Notes under the pieces: generated by a model
Seen by the model: the letters and a program-made list of their open reading frames with translations, nothing else
Databases searched by the model: none
What the model was told of the DNA's origin: nothing
Origin: Helichrysum umbraculigerum
Lineage: Eukaryota > Streptophyta > Magnoliopsida > Asterales > Asteraceae
Assembly: GCA_949592205.1 (NCBI GenBank)
Contig: CATIUR010000003.1
Coordinates: forward strand, 75,358,501-75,422,500
Direction: 5' to 3'
Length of the DNA stretch: 64,000 nucleotides
Program-made: the position numbers and the translations under genes
Shown: piece after piece, positions 1 to 9,985 of the stretch
Position numbering within the stretch: the first letter of the stretch is position 1
Layout of the letters: every line of letters begins with the position of its first letter

Positions 1-67
1 CTGCATCATAGCTTAGAACATCTTCGTCATAATTTACTCAACTAGTAAAAAAACTAGTGCATCATAA

Positions 68-160
68 TTTATAAACAATCGAATCATAGGTTTAAAAGTA
101 ACTAAATATTTATAAACAATCGAATCATAGGTTTAAAAGTAACTAAATGTTTATAAACAA
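68..160. repeat. 41-bp tandem repeat, about 2.3 copies
   Basis: A unit beginning TTTATAAACAATCGAATC starts at 68 and again at 109, and a third copy starts at 150 but diverges after about 11 bases. The period is 41 bp. It lies in very AT-rich intergenic DNA and no coding signal is attached to it. Confidence 0.8.
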
Positions 161-1451
161 ATTAATCATGGTTTATAAATATATGCATAATAATTTAAAA
201 ACAATTTATATCATATTTTAGAAACAACTTCCTCATATTTTAGTTACAACTGACTAAACGAATTTCAAATATTGCATTTTTTAAAACTATATTGCATTAA
301 TAATTTAACATCATGACATACTAATATGTTACTCAAATTCTTCACATTTAAATAAAATTTATTGTTTTGAAATATAATAGAAAGTTATTAAATTGTTGTG
401 TGACAAAAAAATTCAATAAATTATTTTTATTCACATTCATGATAGTGACTATACGTCTACCCATAAGTTATGATGTCCATTTTTCTGACACATTTTGCCT
501 CTTTCCACATGTAATGTAGTTTCAACCCTATTTTGTTTACTATTGTTTTATACTCCTATTATGTCAATTTTACCTAAAAGCTTATATTATTTGCATATGT
601 AGTAAACATCTCGGTTTCCTTTAAAATTAGTAAACAAGAAAGTCAAATGGCTAAAGTCATGTAATGAAGCCACTATCCTCTAGCAGGAAGGTTTACCGAT
701 GTTTACACTGAAATGAAAACTTGCAAGTTGGTCGGAAATTTGGAGATGCGAAAGAGGGACCGAAGGTCGGAAACCTGAAGATCATAACAATGCGTCGCGG
801 GAAATTTGAAAGTTGAAACGGTGGGACGCCGGAAAACTTAAGGTCTTCACGATGGGCATCGAAACGAAAGATCAAATTTGAAGTTGTTAAAAATGAATTT
901 TTTGATAAGTCTTGGATCAATTATGTTAAGAATTTTGCGTAAACTTTATGAAACACGAAAGAGAATTTGGCGATCGAATTCCGGTGACAATAAGAGACAA
1001 TATGCGTCGGCTGGTGTACACTAGTGGTGGTCGGCGGTTGCGTCTTATGGTGTTTGACCGGTTATTCGTTGTTGACAGAATTGGAAGGGGGAGATGGAAG
1101 GGGGAGATACAGGAATAGATGAGATAAAATGTTAATTGACCATTTTGTCCTTGATGAGGTAGGATTTGATGTTGAGGTGGCACACTTCCATTCGTTGCCC
1201 TTCCTGGCCATCCCAAACACGTCTGTGATCCGTTCCCTAATAATAATAATAAACAAAATAATAATGTTTAACGAAAAGGAAAAGTAAAATAAAAAGGAAA
1301 GTCAAGAAAGTGAAAATAAAATAAAAATATATAATAATATTAGTCATGTGAAATAAACTTAAAGTTTTAAATATACTATAGGGAATGAGATTATAACATC
1401 ATCAATTAAAATCAAATTCAATTAATCAATTATGTCTCTCTATTTTAATTA
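161..1451. other. AT-rich intergenic stretch without a recognised gene
   Basis: Most of this is low-complexity AT-rich DNA. The part from about 690 to 1220 is less AT-rich and opens three short minus-strand frames of 64-96 codons. These have biased, low-complexity composition, no recognisable domain and no splice context. It may be the remnant of an unidentified transposon, but no terminal repeats or target duplications are visible. Confidence 0.5.
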
Positions 1452-2038
1452 AGGGCAAATAGCCCGAAAAGATAACGTAAAGTTCAAATTTTCCCAATAA
1501 AGGGAATATCATTTTCTCCATTGCCCAAAAAGGATCCATTTCTTTAATTCTTACCCGAAAAGGATTGTTTTTATCAAAAATCTTAAATTAAGGGGAATAT
1601 CACTTTATCAATTTTTTAATTTACAAAATTAAGACCTGTTAAAGTTGAGGCTTGTCATTTATAAACACTTTATACCACAAATTAGGGTTTAAAACATTTG
1701 GAGTCATGAGCATGACAACTTAAGGCTCCAAAATTGAAGTGACAAATTCTTATTTAAAAGATGGCGAATCGTGAGATTGAAGGTTATTTGTGTGTTCATG
1801 ATGCAAGAATGTGAACTTTTTTGATACTTAGGAACCCTAACAAGTCGTTTCAAGAGTCAATTTTGTATAAAAATAACTTTGATCGAGTGATATTCCCCTT
1901 AATTTAAGTTTTTTTACAAAATGAATCCTTTTCTGGCAGAAATTAAATATAAGGGTCCTTTTTAGGCAATGGAGAATGTGATATTCCCCTTATTGGGAAA
2001 TTTAGAACTTTACATTACCTTTTTGGGCTATTTGTCCT
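1452..2038. mobile_element. Foldback/MITE-type DNA transposon with long terminal inverted repeats
   Basis: The first ~160 bases (from AGGGCAAATAGCCCGAAAAG) return as an inverted copy at the end (ending GGGCTATTTGTCCT), giving long imperfect terminal inverted repeats around a ~270-bp middle. Both arms carry the words for 'gggaatatcac' and 'attgggaa' in matching order. The element is flanked by TTAATTA at 1445-1451 and 2039-2045. That flank is itself palindromic, so it could be a 7-bp target duplication or an extension of the inverted repeat. There is no transposase, so the element is non-autonomous. The long inverted repeats suggest a Mutator-like or foldback class, but the superfamily cannot be settled by reading alone. 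Confidence 0.8.
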
Positions 2039-2045
2039 TTAATTA

Positions 2046-2526
2046 AATTAAAAATTAAAACCTCTATTTAAGTAATAATAAATATAATGACAATGACAAC
2101 GAAACGGAAAACTAAAAGAAAGATAAAAGCAAATGAAATGAAAAAGAAAATAACAAGACTTTATATGCTCATGTGTTGCATCAGGTTAAATCTGAATCGT
2201 TAAATCCTAGCTACTAGTAAAATGTTAGTATGTATAACTAAACATTATTTTAGTATATCGTATATGCTATTTGAATATAGTCATGCTCTAACTTTGTCAT
2301 TATTAATAACATTATAAGTCTATTATAATTTAATTACGATTCCAGATCATAGGTAATGAGAATTAGAAAGAGCAAGGAGGGCAAGAAAATCTTGACCATC
2401 CATTCCCTTCATCAATGGTTCAAATCAAGCCAAGTCACACGTGGTCTATTTTGCAAATTTTTTCAGACGGAGGGACTAATTTGCAACCTATGTAAAATAG
2501 AATGAGTGGGGCACTTTTTTGGGCAG
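2046..2526. other. Intergenic DNA between the foldback element and element A
   Basis: AT-rich sequence without an open frame, repeat structure or terminal motif that I recognise. It abuts the first base of the element A LTR. Confidence 0.5.
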
Positions 2527-3022
2527 TGATGTGACTCAAATAGTCATGTTTTTAAGGGCAATATCCCGCACTTTTTGGACGAAACTTTAGTGAAAACATT
2601 CCAAAATGATCATTATTTACTAAATTTCACTAAAGTGGTCTAAATATAGGCGTTGCTGCAAAAATCACCTAAAACGTCCAAATAACAAGCAAATCAGGAC
2701 GAATAAACGTGCACAAAATCACCCGGCCTCATTTACCTTATATAGATCACATTCTAACTTCATCATATGATAAAACAGGTAAAATCGAGACGGGAAAATC
2801 AAGAATCATGCAAATCGGATAAAGAACGGAGAAGACTGAGCAGTATCAGACCCTAATAAGTCATTTCGGTTATGCTTGAGCTATACACATCCAATTTCAG
2901 TGAAGTTGGCATCATTAGAAGCGTAACGGAATTACGAAACCACAGGCGAAAGAATCAGGTCAAACGGACGCATAACGAAGGAGATACGCGCGTTTTAAGC
3001 AACGAACGAAATCAGACGAACA

Positions 3023-3114
3023 CCGTATACGGCCCTGGGAACCGTATACGGCCCCACAGAGACCGTATACGGCCTACCTAACACCGTATACGGCCCTACC
3101 AAGGCCGTATACGG
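3023..3114. repeat. Array of five CCGTATACGG palindromes at ~21-bp spacing in U3
   Basis: Perfect 10-bp palindromes CCGTATACGG start at 3023, 3042, 3063, 3084 and 3105, with steps of 19, 21, 21 and 21. The spacers vary in sequence. The array ends 80 bp before the TATA box. It recurs in the 3' LTR (12878-12969, last copy mutated), in the inverted LTR A' (61452-61543), and as CCGTGTACGG in element B. Confidence 0.95.
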
Positions 3115-3193
3115 CCCCCTGTACCCTGTATCGTGCATCGTTTGCTTGTACGTGCTGTTTCGCGAGTTGTACGGCTGATTTTTGAGCTTTACC

Positions 3194-3201
3194 TATAAAT
3201 A
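3194..3201 (+). promoter_or_regulatory. TATA box of element A LTR promoter
   Basis: TATAAATA followed by GGGG and then a CT-rich leader. It has the same position and context as in the 3' LTR (13049-13056), in the inverted copy A' (about 61364-61371, minus strand), and in the element B 3' LTR (52627-52634). Transcription is inferred to start about 30 bp downstream. Confidence 0.7.
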
Positions 3202-3940
3202 GGGGATCACTCCTCCTCATTTTACACACCTCAACACATTCACACATTTCTCATTCTCTCACTTTTCTTATTTCTCTCTTTTCTTTCACTTTCTCTCTCT
3301 AACTTTCTCTCTCTAGCACTACTCTTAGGAGTTAGAGGAGAAAGGTTAGGGTTGAGCTTACGGTTCGAGTCTAGAGGAAGTTTTAGCTTGGTAATCTTGT
3401 TGTAACGAGCTTTTCAAGTTCAGACTATTTGTAATCCTCAGTATTACACTGCTGTATTCCCGGTGATATCTAAACTTTACTTACTGTTATAATGCTTGTG
3501 CTTTATGTTATTTCAGTTTGTATTCTGCATATTGCCATGTTTATAGAGTAGTTTAATATTGTGATTGTTGAAATGTAGATATTAGGAGTAGGGATGATGT
3601 TAAATTAATGTTTCATTTATACGATTGGAAATTGTTATGCTGTGTATCTGGTTAAGCTTATCCTGAATATAGATCTAGTCTCTCATCACCCTTTCCAGAC
3701 TTTCACGTGACTGTTGCCCTAGGATAGGATCTGATCAACCCTAATACTATGAATATACAGTTATGTCCAGTTACAGTATGAAACTATGAACATTCCTTTT
3801 AAAAGGCACGGTACTTCGTATAGCGTTGGAAACACCTCGTGTGGAGTACAAATACGTGGAAGCTAAGGAAATGCCATGGATTGTTTCATCGTGAATTACC
3901 TAGAAGTGAACCTTCTAGAACTGTGGTCTAGGAATCAAAG

Positions 3941-4090
3941 CTGTGGAAATGCTTGTTGCACTGTACACCGTTAGTACACCTAAGATCTGGAACACTGTGG
4001 AAATGCTTAAATGCCCAGTACACCGTCAGTACATCTAGGGTTTGGAACACTGTGGAAATGCCTAATTGCCCTGTACACCGTGATTATTCC
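3941..4090 (+). repeat. Three tandem ~54-bp units in LTR A
   Basis: Units beginning CTGTGGAAATGC start at 3941, 3994 and 4050. Each contains GTACACCGT followed by a variable tail, and the steps are 53 and 56 bp. Element B carries five comparable 55-bp units at the matching LTR position. Confidence 0.85.
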
Positions 4091-4905
4091 TAGGGATGAA
4101 CGCCTGACTGTAAAGGAGGGTCTATATTTATGATGGTTAAGTATGTGCTTCAATAGAAACAATACAGGGTAGTGTCAATCATATACCTAGACATGCAAAA
4201 CCTTAATCACACCAATAGTTTAACATACACAGGATACAATCAGTATTTGCTATAATAAAAGTAAATAGACGATTAGGTGTTAAGAAAGGTCAGTAAATAC
4301 AATTGCGGTCTGTTGCCTTATGCCTGATCCCTAGAACATTTAGGGTGACTTTGTCTTAGCTAAGCAAAGGCTCAGGAGGGTTTGAAAACAGCCTGATCTG
4401 ATCAGAATCATGATAACCTAGGATTCCAGTGACATATGTTTCTAGGGTTTCACCTGAACGTAGGGTCCTAGTGTTTACACCGAAAGTATGTCTACTCTTA
4501 TTCTGGTAAATCTCCAATCAATTTTATAATGAACATCATCCCGGAACCCTAGTATCCAAGTTTCAGCAATCACATCTCTACCTGTCTGCTTAAACCCTAA
4601 TTTCATTTCTCGTTATTTACTTTTCTGCATTTAGGATAATTAGAAAACCAAATCAATCCAAAAATCTATCTACCTACCCCCATCCTAATTGCGACCATAA
4701 TCTTTGGTGACCCGCTTTATTTCAATTCGCTCCGATTTAAGAACGACCTCGAGTTATTCTTACTGCTTTCTCCCAAGGTAGGTAGTACTTATAGTTTGAG
4801 CCCCAGCTCATATAAATTTAAAACTCACTGTCCGCCGCTTCTGTTGCTGTTGGAACAACGACCGGAGTCAAATCCGACCGACCGATACGGGTGACGACAA
4901 GTTTT

Positions 4906-4923
4906 TGGCGCCGCTGCCGGGGA
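4906..4923 (+). promoter_or_regulatory. Primer binding site, tRNA-Asp type (element A)
   Basis: TGGCGCCGCTGCCGGGGA lies six bases after the end of the 5' LTR. It is complementary to the 3' end expected of plant tRNA-Asp, apart from small differences. A tRNA-Asp primer is the known choice of the Athila lineage, which agrees with the ORF2 domain assignment. Confidence 0.85.
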
Positions 4924-5056
4924 TCGTTGAGCGTTACGATTTGAAGCCGCCTTAGATATTCTAGTTTTTAGGAGATCCTTTCCAATTAGGTTTTCCCAAA
5001 CTTAGTTGGTAGTTATTTGCTTTCCTTAGAATAATTTAGATAGTTTAATAAAAAAA

Positions 5057-6526
5057 ATGAAAAATACAAAAACATCTCTCTATGATTCATTTCCGTCTAG
5101 CCCCATTTCTCCACTCGCCCTCAAGACGTCCGAAGAAATGATGGCCATGGATGACGCTGAGTTCTTCGCCAGCTTAGAACAAGAGTTGGAATCTGACGTC
5201 CACTCTTCATCTTTATCCTCTTCCGAAGTTATCTCCGCTAATTCAGACGATGAATCTAGAACCATAGGGCAATTCTTAGACCTTGACTTAGGAACCCATG
5301 ATTCTCATCAGAAGATCTCAACTTCTGCATCTAGCATTCTAAGCTATCAGGTTATACCTACCCCTGAGATTTCATATTCCTTAGAAAACTTCTTTCAATT
5401 CCCTACTTCATCTGGTTTTGTCGAGAGTAACTCTGAACATCTTCAACCCTTTCGTTTTCCACCCAATGAAGAACGTCTTCCACCATGGGACGAAGAAGTT
5501 TACGAATACCCTCCAAAATCACCTATCTTTTTGAACCTTGTACCCGAACCTGAGTACACCATCTATCGTGTTATTGATAGGACTATATCAATCAAACCTG
5601 AAGAAAATATCCACTACGTAGGTAACTCTTTTAATCCTGATAGGAGATTGGATGTTTGTCGGGCATTTGCTAGACAACTCAAAACGTCTGACTTTCCTTT
5701 TTCAGTTGAACAAAGAGAAGTCGCTCGTGGGATAAAGAAACAGGTTGGTATTCTCCACCATCTTCCAAACCAAAAGGAGGAAGGTATCTTCACACATTAT
5801 CGAGAGCAAGAACTAAAGCTTAAATCAGAGATAGACCTATTAATGGACCTATTCGCCTGCACCGATTATCAACCGGTTTCCCAAACCCTAATTAATCGTT
5901 ATGTTGCGGCTATGATTTATGAGCTTGAGTTCTGGATCAGCAAAGATCCCGCTATATCTCTCGTCATTTCTGATAAAATTCCATTTTTCGTTGACCCCGC
6001 TACTTATATGATCGACAAGTTGTTAGAGATATTCCCTAGAGCCACTGACGATAACATGGAAGCTGCTTTCTTTGCTGGAAGGAAGGATATTAACGTCTCA
6101 CTCACTTTGTTATTTGCTCAGTCAAAATTTCCTTTCACTGTTTCACAAACATCTTTAATCGAAGAAATCACGGAGTCAGTTCACACTACCACCGGAGATC
6201 CCGATTCGAGAGAAGAATGGAAATTTCAACTAACCCTAGGAATGCTTCTTCATGACTTAAACCATATAGATGACGGATCACGAAACGGAATTTCAAACCC
6301 TAAGAAAGTTAGAAAGGAATTTAACAAGTTTATTGACAATCTTCTAGATTTAGGCAAAAAGGAACGTATGTTTCTCACTGAACACGAACGATTCTCGTTA
6401 CATCCCGCAGACCTAGTTGATTCTGTCATTAAGATTCTCACTTGTGACTTTATTCCTCGCTACACTTTCCCTCAACCAAGAGCACCAAATTCACTTAAAC
6501 AATTGCTCTTGGGCAATATTCAATAA
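5057..6526 (+). CDS. Element A ORF1: retroelement protein of unknown function with internal duplication
   Basis: Intact 489-residue frame starting at the first ATG after the primer site, inside an A-rich leader. I recognise no gag, zinc knuckle, protease or polymerase motif. Residues 1-150 are acidic, rich in serine and probably disordered; a short motif MDDAEFF at 31-37 also occurs in element B. Residues 211-470 look helical and fall into two related units. SDFPF (211-215) corresponds to SKFPF (356-360), LLMDL (261-265) to LLHDL (397-401), and DPATYMIDKL (313-322) to HPADLVDSVI (449-458), with an offset of 136-145 residues. The element B homologue (45077-46447) keeps both units. It sits where gag would sit in an autonomous element, so a structural or RNA-binding role is possible but is only inference. 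Confidence 0.85.
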   Translation: MKNTKTSLYDSFPSSPISPLALKTSEEMMAMDDAEFFASLEQELESDVHSSSLSSSEVISANSDDESRTIGQFLDLDLGTHDSHQKISTSASSILSYQVIPTPEISYSLENFFQFPTSSGFVESNSEHLQPFRFPPNEERLPPWDEEVYEYPPKSPIFLNLVPEPEYTIYRVIDRTISIKPEENIHYVGNSFNPDRRLDVCRAFARQLKTSDFPFSVEQREVARGIKKQVGILHHLPNQKEEGIFTHYREQELKLKSEIDLLMDLFACTDYQPVSQTLINRYVAAMIYELEFWISKDPAISLVISDKIPFFVDPATYMIDKLLEIFPRATDDNMEAAFFAGRKDINVSLTLLFAQSKFPFTVSQTSLIEEITESVHTTTGDPDSREEWKFQLTLGMLLHDLNHIDDGSRNGISNPKKVRKEFNKFIDNLLDLGKKERMFLTEHERFSLHPADLVDSVIKILTCDFIPRYTFPQPRAPNSLKQLLLGNIQ

Positions 6527-6560
6527 ATTTGTCCAAAAGTCGAGCTACCGACTTTAACCA

Positions 6561-6586
6561 AGCGCTTTTTGGGAGGCAACCCAAAC
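6561..6586 (+). other. Hairpin after ORF1 (TTTGGG AGGCAA CCCAAA)
   Basis: Just after the ORF1 stop, a 6-bp perfect stem TTTGGG/CCCAAA encloses AGGCAA, in the context AGCGCTTTTTGGGAGGCAAC. From memory, similar 'gcgctt..gggaggcaaccc' motifs occur in plant Ty3/gypsy relatives; I could not check this. Element B has no such hairpin after its ORF1. Confidence 0.6.
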
Positions 6587-7007
6587 TTTAGTTAATTTAT
6601 TTTTATTTTAAGTATTTAGGATAAGTGATATTAGTAGTTTATTTTTAAATTTAAAAGCTTGCATTTAAAAATACAAGAAAACGTTCTTTTAAAATTCAAA
6701 TTCGCACAACACAGTAACGAATTTCAGACATTTTCAGAAAGTCTAAAAAGTTTATTTTTAAATTTTGAAAAATTAATTTTGAATTTGTCTTGGATTTTAA
6801 AGAACACAAAAAGATTGTCTTGTTTTAAATAAAAACGTATACGATTTCGCGTACGATTCGCAAATATCTTTTCAGACTGCGCGTAAAGATTCAGAAAATT
6901 ACGAACATACTTTTTGAAATTGTTTTATTAAAAATTTTTAAACTTTGAAATTTTACTTGTATGTTTCGTATCTTTCGCAAATTTTAAATCGCGTACATTT
7001 GAAAGGG

Positions 7008-8257
7008 TATAAAAAGGGATTTTAGCCACACACATAAGACAAAACATAAAAAAAGTTCATCTTCTTCCTCTCCCCTACCCCAAACCGTCGGCCACCATTA
7101 CACCACCACCAAATCTCCATTACTCAACCATTTTGCATGATTCCAAGCTCAAAATTCATCATTTTATGATCTTTCTTGCATCCACAACATCACCACATCA
7201 AGTTTAAGGTAATTCTTGACCTACTTTTGTGATTTTCATGAAACTTTAAAAATTAGGGCTTGTAACTCATTTTCATAGATTTCATGGTTAAAAGTTGCAA
7301 TCTTTAGTGTTATTTCATGCTTATCTTGATGCTTAACATGATTACAAGCTTAATTTAGTGATTTGTTGGCTTGATTGCAAGATTGGGAATTAAAGTGTTG
7401 ACTTTTTTATGAACTATGGCTAGTTTGACTTTTTGGTTGATTAATTACTTATGTTGACTTTTGTTGATTGAGTTATGCTTAAATATGATAGGTTTACATG
7501 TTTTGATTGATCATTTGCGATTAGAAAAGGGTGAAGCTAGTTTTTGGTAATTAAAGTAAGCTCATTTTTAATAAAATCATCATAAACATTATTTTTACTT
7601 AAAACTTTTATTTTTTAAACCATGTTTATGACTTTTCTAAACTTAAAAAGCTTACAAGATTATCAAAACAAGTTTCGGTTCATTTAATCATTTTTTAAGT
7701 TTATCACTTTAATTAATAAAGTGTATGACTTTGAAATGAAACCAACAAAAAACGCCATTTTCTAAAAAACTACCATCTTGTCAAATAAGTTTACTTCAAT
7801 TTTTTGTTTAAAATCATGTGAATAAAGCTTTATGTCTTTTGGAAATTACGGAATATTGGATTGCATATTTAATTGGTAATATGCCCTTTTATGATTAATT
7901 GATTTACTTGAGGTAACTATATGACCTTGGACTTAATCTCATTTAGATTGATTAACCATGAACATGAAGTATTTAAGTTTTTAGTGCTTGGGATAATTAA
8001 GTTAGGTAACTTGTTGACTTACTTTAATTATGCTAGGAACTTGAAGCTTTGTGCCACTTACCCTTATTTAGACATAAGTTGATAAAAGCTTTTGGATTTA
8101 TGATTGGTTGCGGTTAGGTTTAGCAATTTTAAAATTTCTGGATATGCCCATTTCTAAAGCCTACATTTCCAATTTTTTCTGAAAATTTGGAAGTACTTTA
8201 GCATATCCATTAAGATATCATTATTATGGCCTAATCTTTTCTTGTCTTTTATCACAG
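7008..8257 (+). promoter_or_regulatory. Internal promoter, non-coding leader exon and 5' UTR intron upstream of ORF2 (element A)
   Basis: A good TATA box (TATAAAAA, 7008-7015) is followed after ~30 bp by a CT/AC-rich stretch of the kind seen in plant 5' leaders. That stretch ends at a consensus donor AAG|GTAATT (intron from 7209). The next 1049 bases are T-rich, as plant introns are, and end TTTATCACAG at 8257, immediately before the ORF2 ATG. This predicts a separate spliced ORF2 mRNA. Element B has the same layout: a CT-rich leader, a donor GAG|GTATGA at 47099/47100 and a T-rich interval to ORF2. Its acceptor AG is not conserved at the ATG. Confidence 0.55.
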
Positions 8258-9985
8258 ATGGAAAATTGCCCACCTTCACTCAGCTACTTGGCCAAATCTT
8301 CAAAGAATAGGTCACTCATTCACCAGTGGTTGCAGCGACCGATAGGCAGTATTAGATATGTGGTATGGAAAGACATGATTAGGCTAGGGATCAGGGATGA
8401 GTTGAAGAATTTGTTGATGTATGAGACCGATGGTCAAGTGAACAATGCCTTTCTCCGTCTCTTCGATATAGATGAGTATGCATACCGAGAAGTAGTGACA
8501 GAGTTCATGATGACCTATCAGCTGAATCCAAAGATGAGCGTATCCGACAAAAGAAAGATTTCATTAAGGTTTCAGGAACAGATTCATCATATCTCAGTTG
8601 CCGACTTGGGAGTTTATCTTGGTTTATATACAGAGTCTCAGGTCAACTCTGCATGGTTCAGAAACAGTGTTCAAGACATCTCCAGCCTACCAAACAGGAA
8701 CCATAAGGATATTTGGATGGATTTAGCAGGATCAAACTTTAGGAGCTGTGTTAAGTCATCCACTTTCATCAAGCCGGTTCATCACATCCTTCACAAGTTG
8801 TTAGCATGTTCTATATTTGGAAAGAAGGAAGGTGGTGCTGTGAGTGCCGAAGAATTGAAGTTCATGGAAGCAATCATAGGAGGAAAGAATCTGAATGTTG
8901 CTTTCTTGATCGCTGAGAGACTTGGAGCTGAGACAGACATGGATAGGCACATGTTCATGGGGTCGATTATTACTAAATTGCTGTATAGTATGGGATTGTT
9001 AACTGAGGCCCACACTGAGGAGTTTACTGTTTGTTCTCGTTCTTTGCCATTCAACTTGGACTACTGCAAGTTGATCCATCTTGTTGAGGTAGATGAGCAG
9101 AGACAGTGCCTATGGAAGAACACCAAACAGATCATTCCAGGATGTCGTCTCCCTGGGAAGCGTGTTAGAGGATCCTCAACTGTTGCAGATACTGAGGATA
9201 GCCCATCTGATAGAGCCTGAGCACCTACTACTCATGCTAGTGTCCCGCATAGAGGAGCTGAGACAGCCGAGCCACCAGCTCAGGCTACTGTTCACTACAC
9301 AGATCCAGTGACCTCGCTGACACAGTATTATCTTTTGCATGCTCTTTAGGTTAGCCGTTCCCATCAGCTGTTGATTTCCAGGAAACTTGGTATTCCTGAC
9401 CCAGAGCCTTACATGTACCGATGCGGTCCACCACCACCAGCCATAGCACCACCACATACATCCATCCCATCACATACCACCCATACACCATCACCCGCTA
9501 TCCGGACCACACCAGTACCAGAGCAGGTCCAGTCAGTTGAGACTGAGATACCGGTAGTCCAGCCAGTGATTTCTGCACCTGTGATTTCTCATCCTGCCCA
9601 GCCAGTCGCCAGTGGATCTTACCGTGCTGACACAGTCTACTTGGGCACGGATGCTGTATCTTTTGACACTTCCGGGATGCTATTAAACTTGGGACCGATC
9701 TCTTCCTCAGCTGTACCGACAGAGAGCATGCTACGTCAGGCTTACATGACCTTACTAGAGCAGGCAGGGGTTACTTCGGCTATTTTGCTAGAGTGGGGCT
9801 ACACTGATCCGATGAGACTGCCAGCAGCTACCCTCAGAGACATATTGATTCAGCTCAAACTGATCAATGCTGAAGAACAGGGACAGAGAGTATCTAGTGG
9901 CCAGCAGTCAGTCGTAGGACCATCCACAGCACCAGCTCCTACTCAGCATATTGATGCACCTGACAAGGGATCCCCAGCCTCATAG
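8258..9985 (+). pseudogene. Element A ORF2: Athila ORF-1-like protein, broken by two in-frame stops
   Basis: One reading frame of 576 codons, interrupted by TGA at 9218-9220 and TAG at 9347-9349, with no frame change. The first 320 residues match the element B ORF2 closely in pattern: an N-terminal helix rich in K and R, EVVTEFMMTYQLNP, LGVYLGLYTESQV, KSSTFIKP, and HKLLACSIFGKKEG. The block with F(G)KKE..........EL resembles, from memory, the Arabidopsis retrotransposon ORF-1 (ATHILA) domain family. The C-terminal third is rich in P, T, S and Q and ends near SSGQQSVVGPSTAP, a tail shared with element B. The ATG follows directly after a predicted splice acceptor. Its function is unknown; in Athila elements a comparable ORF lies outside gag-pol. 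Confidence 0.8.

Larger units (their letters stand above)
2527..4899 (+). repeat. Element A 5' LTR
   Basis: It starts TGATGTGACTC and ends GTGACGACA, just before the primer site. The U3 part contains a palindrome array (3023-3114) and a TATA box (TATAAATA, 3194-3201) followed by a CT-rich leader. The later part contains three ~54-bp tandem repeats (3941-4090). It matches the 3' LTR at 12382-14765 almost throughout and the inverted LTR at 59668-62039 somewhat less closely. Confidence 0.95.

Noticed and set aside
693..1256. Three minus-strand frames of 64-96 codons
   Set aside because: They are short, overlapping and of biased composition, with no splice or domain support.
2872..3081. 69-codon frame repeated at 2872-3081 and 12727-12936
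   Set aside because: It lies across the U3 region of the LTR and is repeated only because the LTR is. It crosses the palindrome array and has no domain.
3023..3114. CRISPR-like regular spacing of repeats
   Set aside because: The repeats are only 10 bp with ~11-bp spacers, lie in a plant LTR and recur in every LTR copy.
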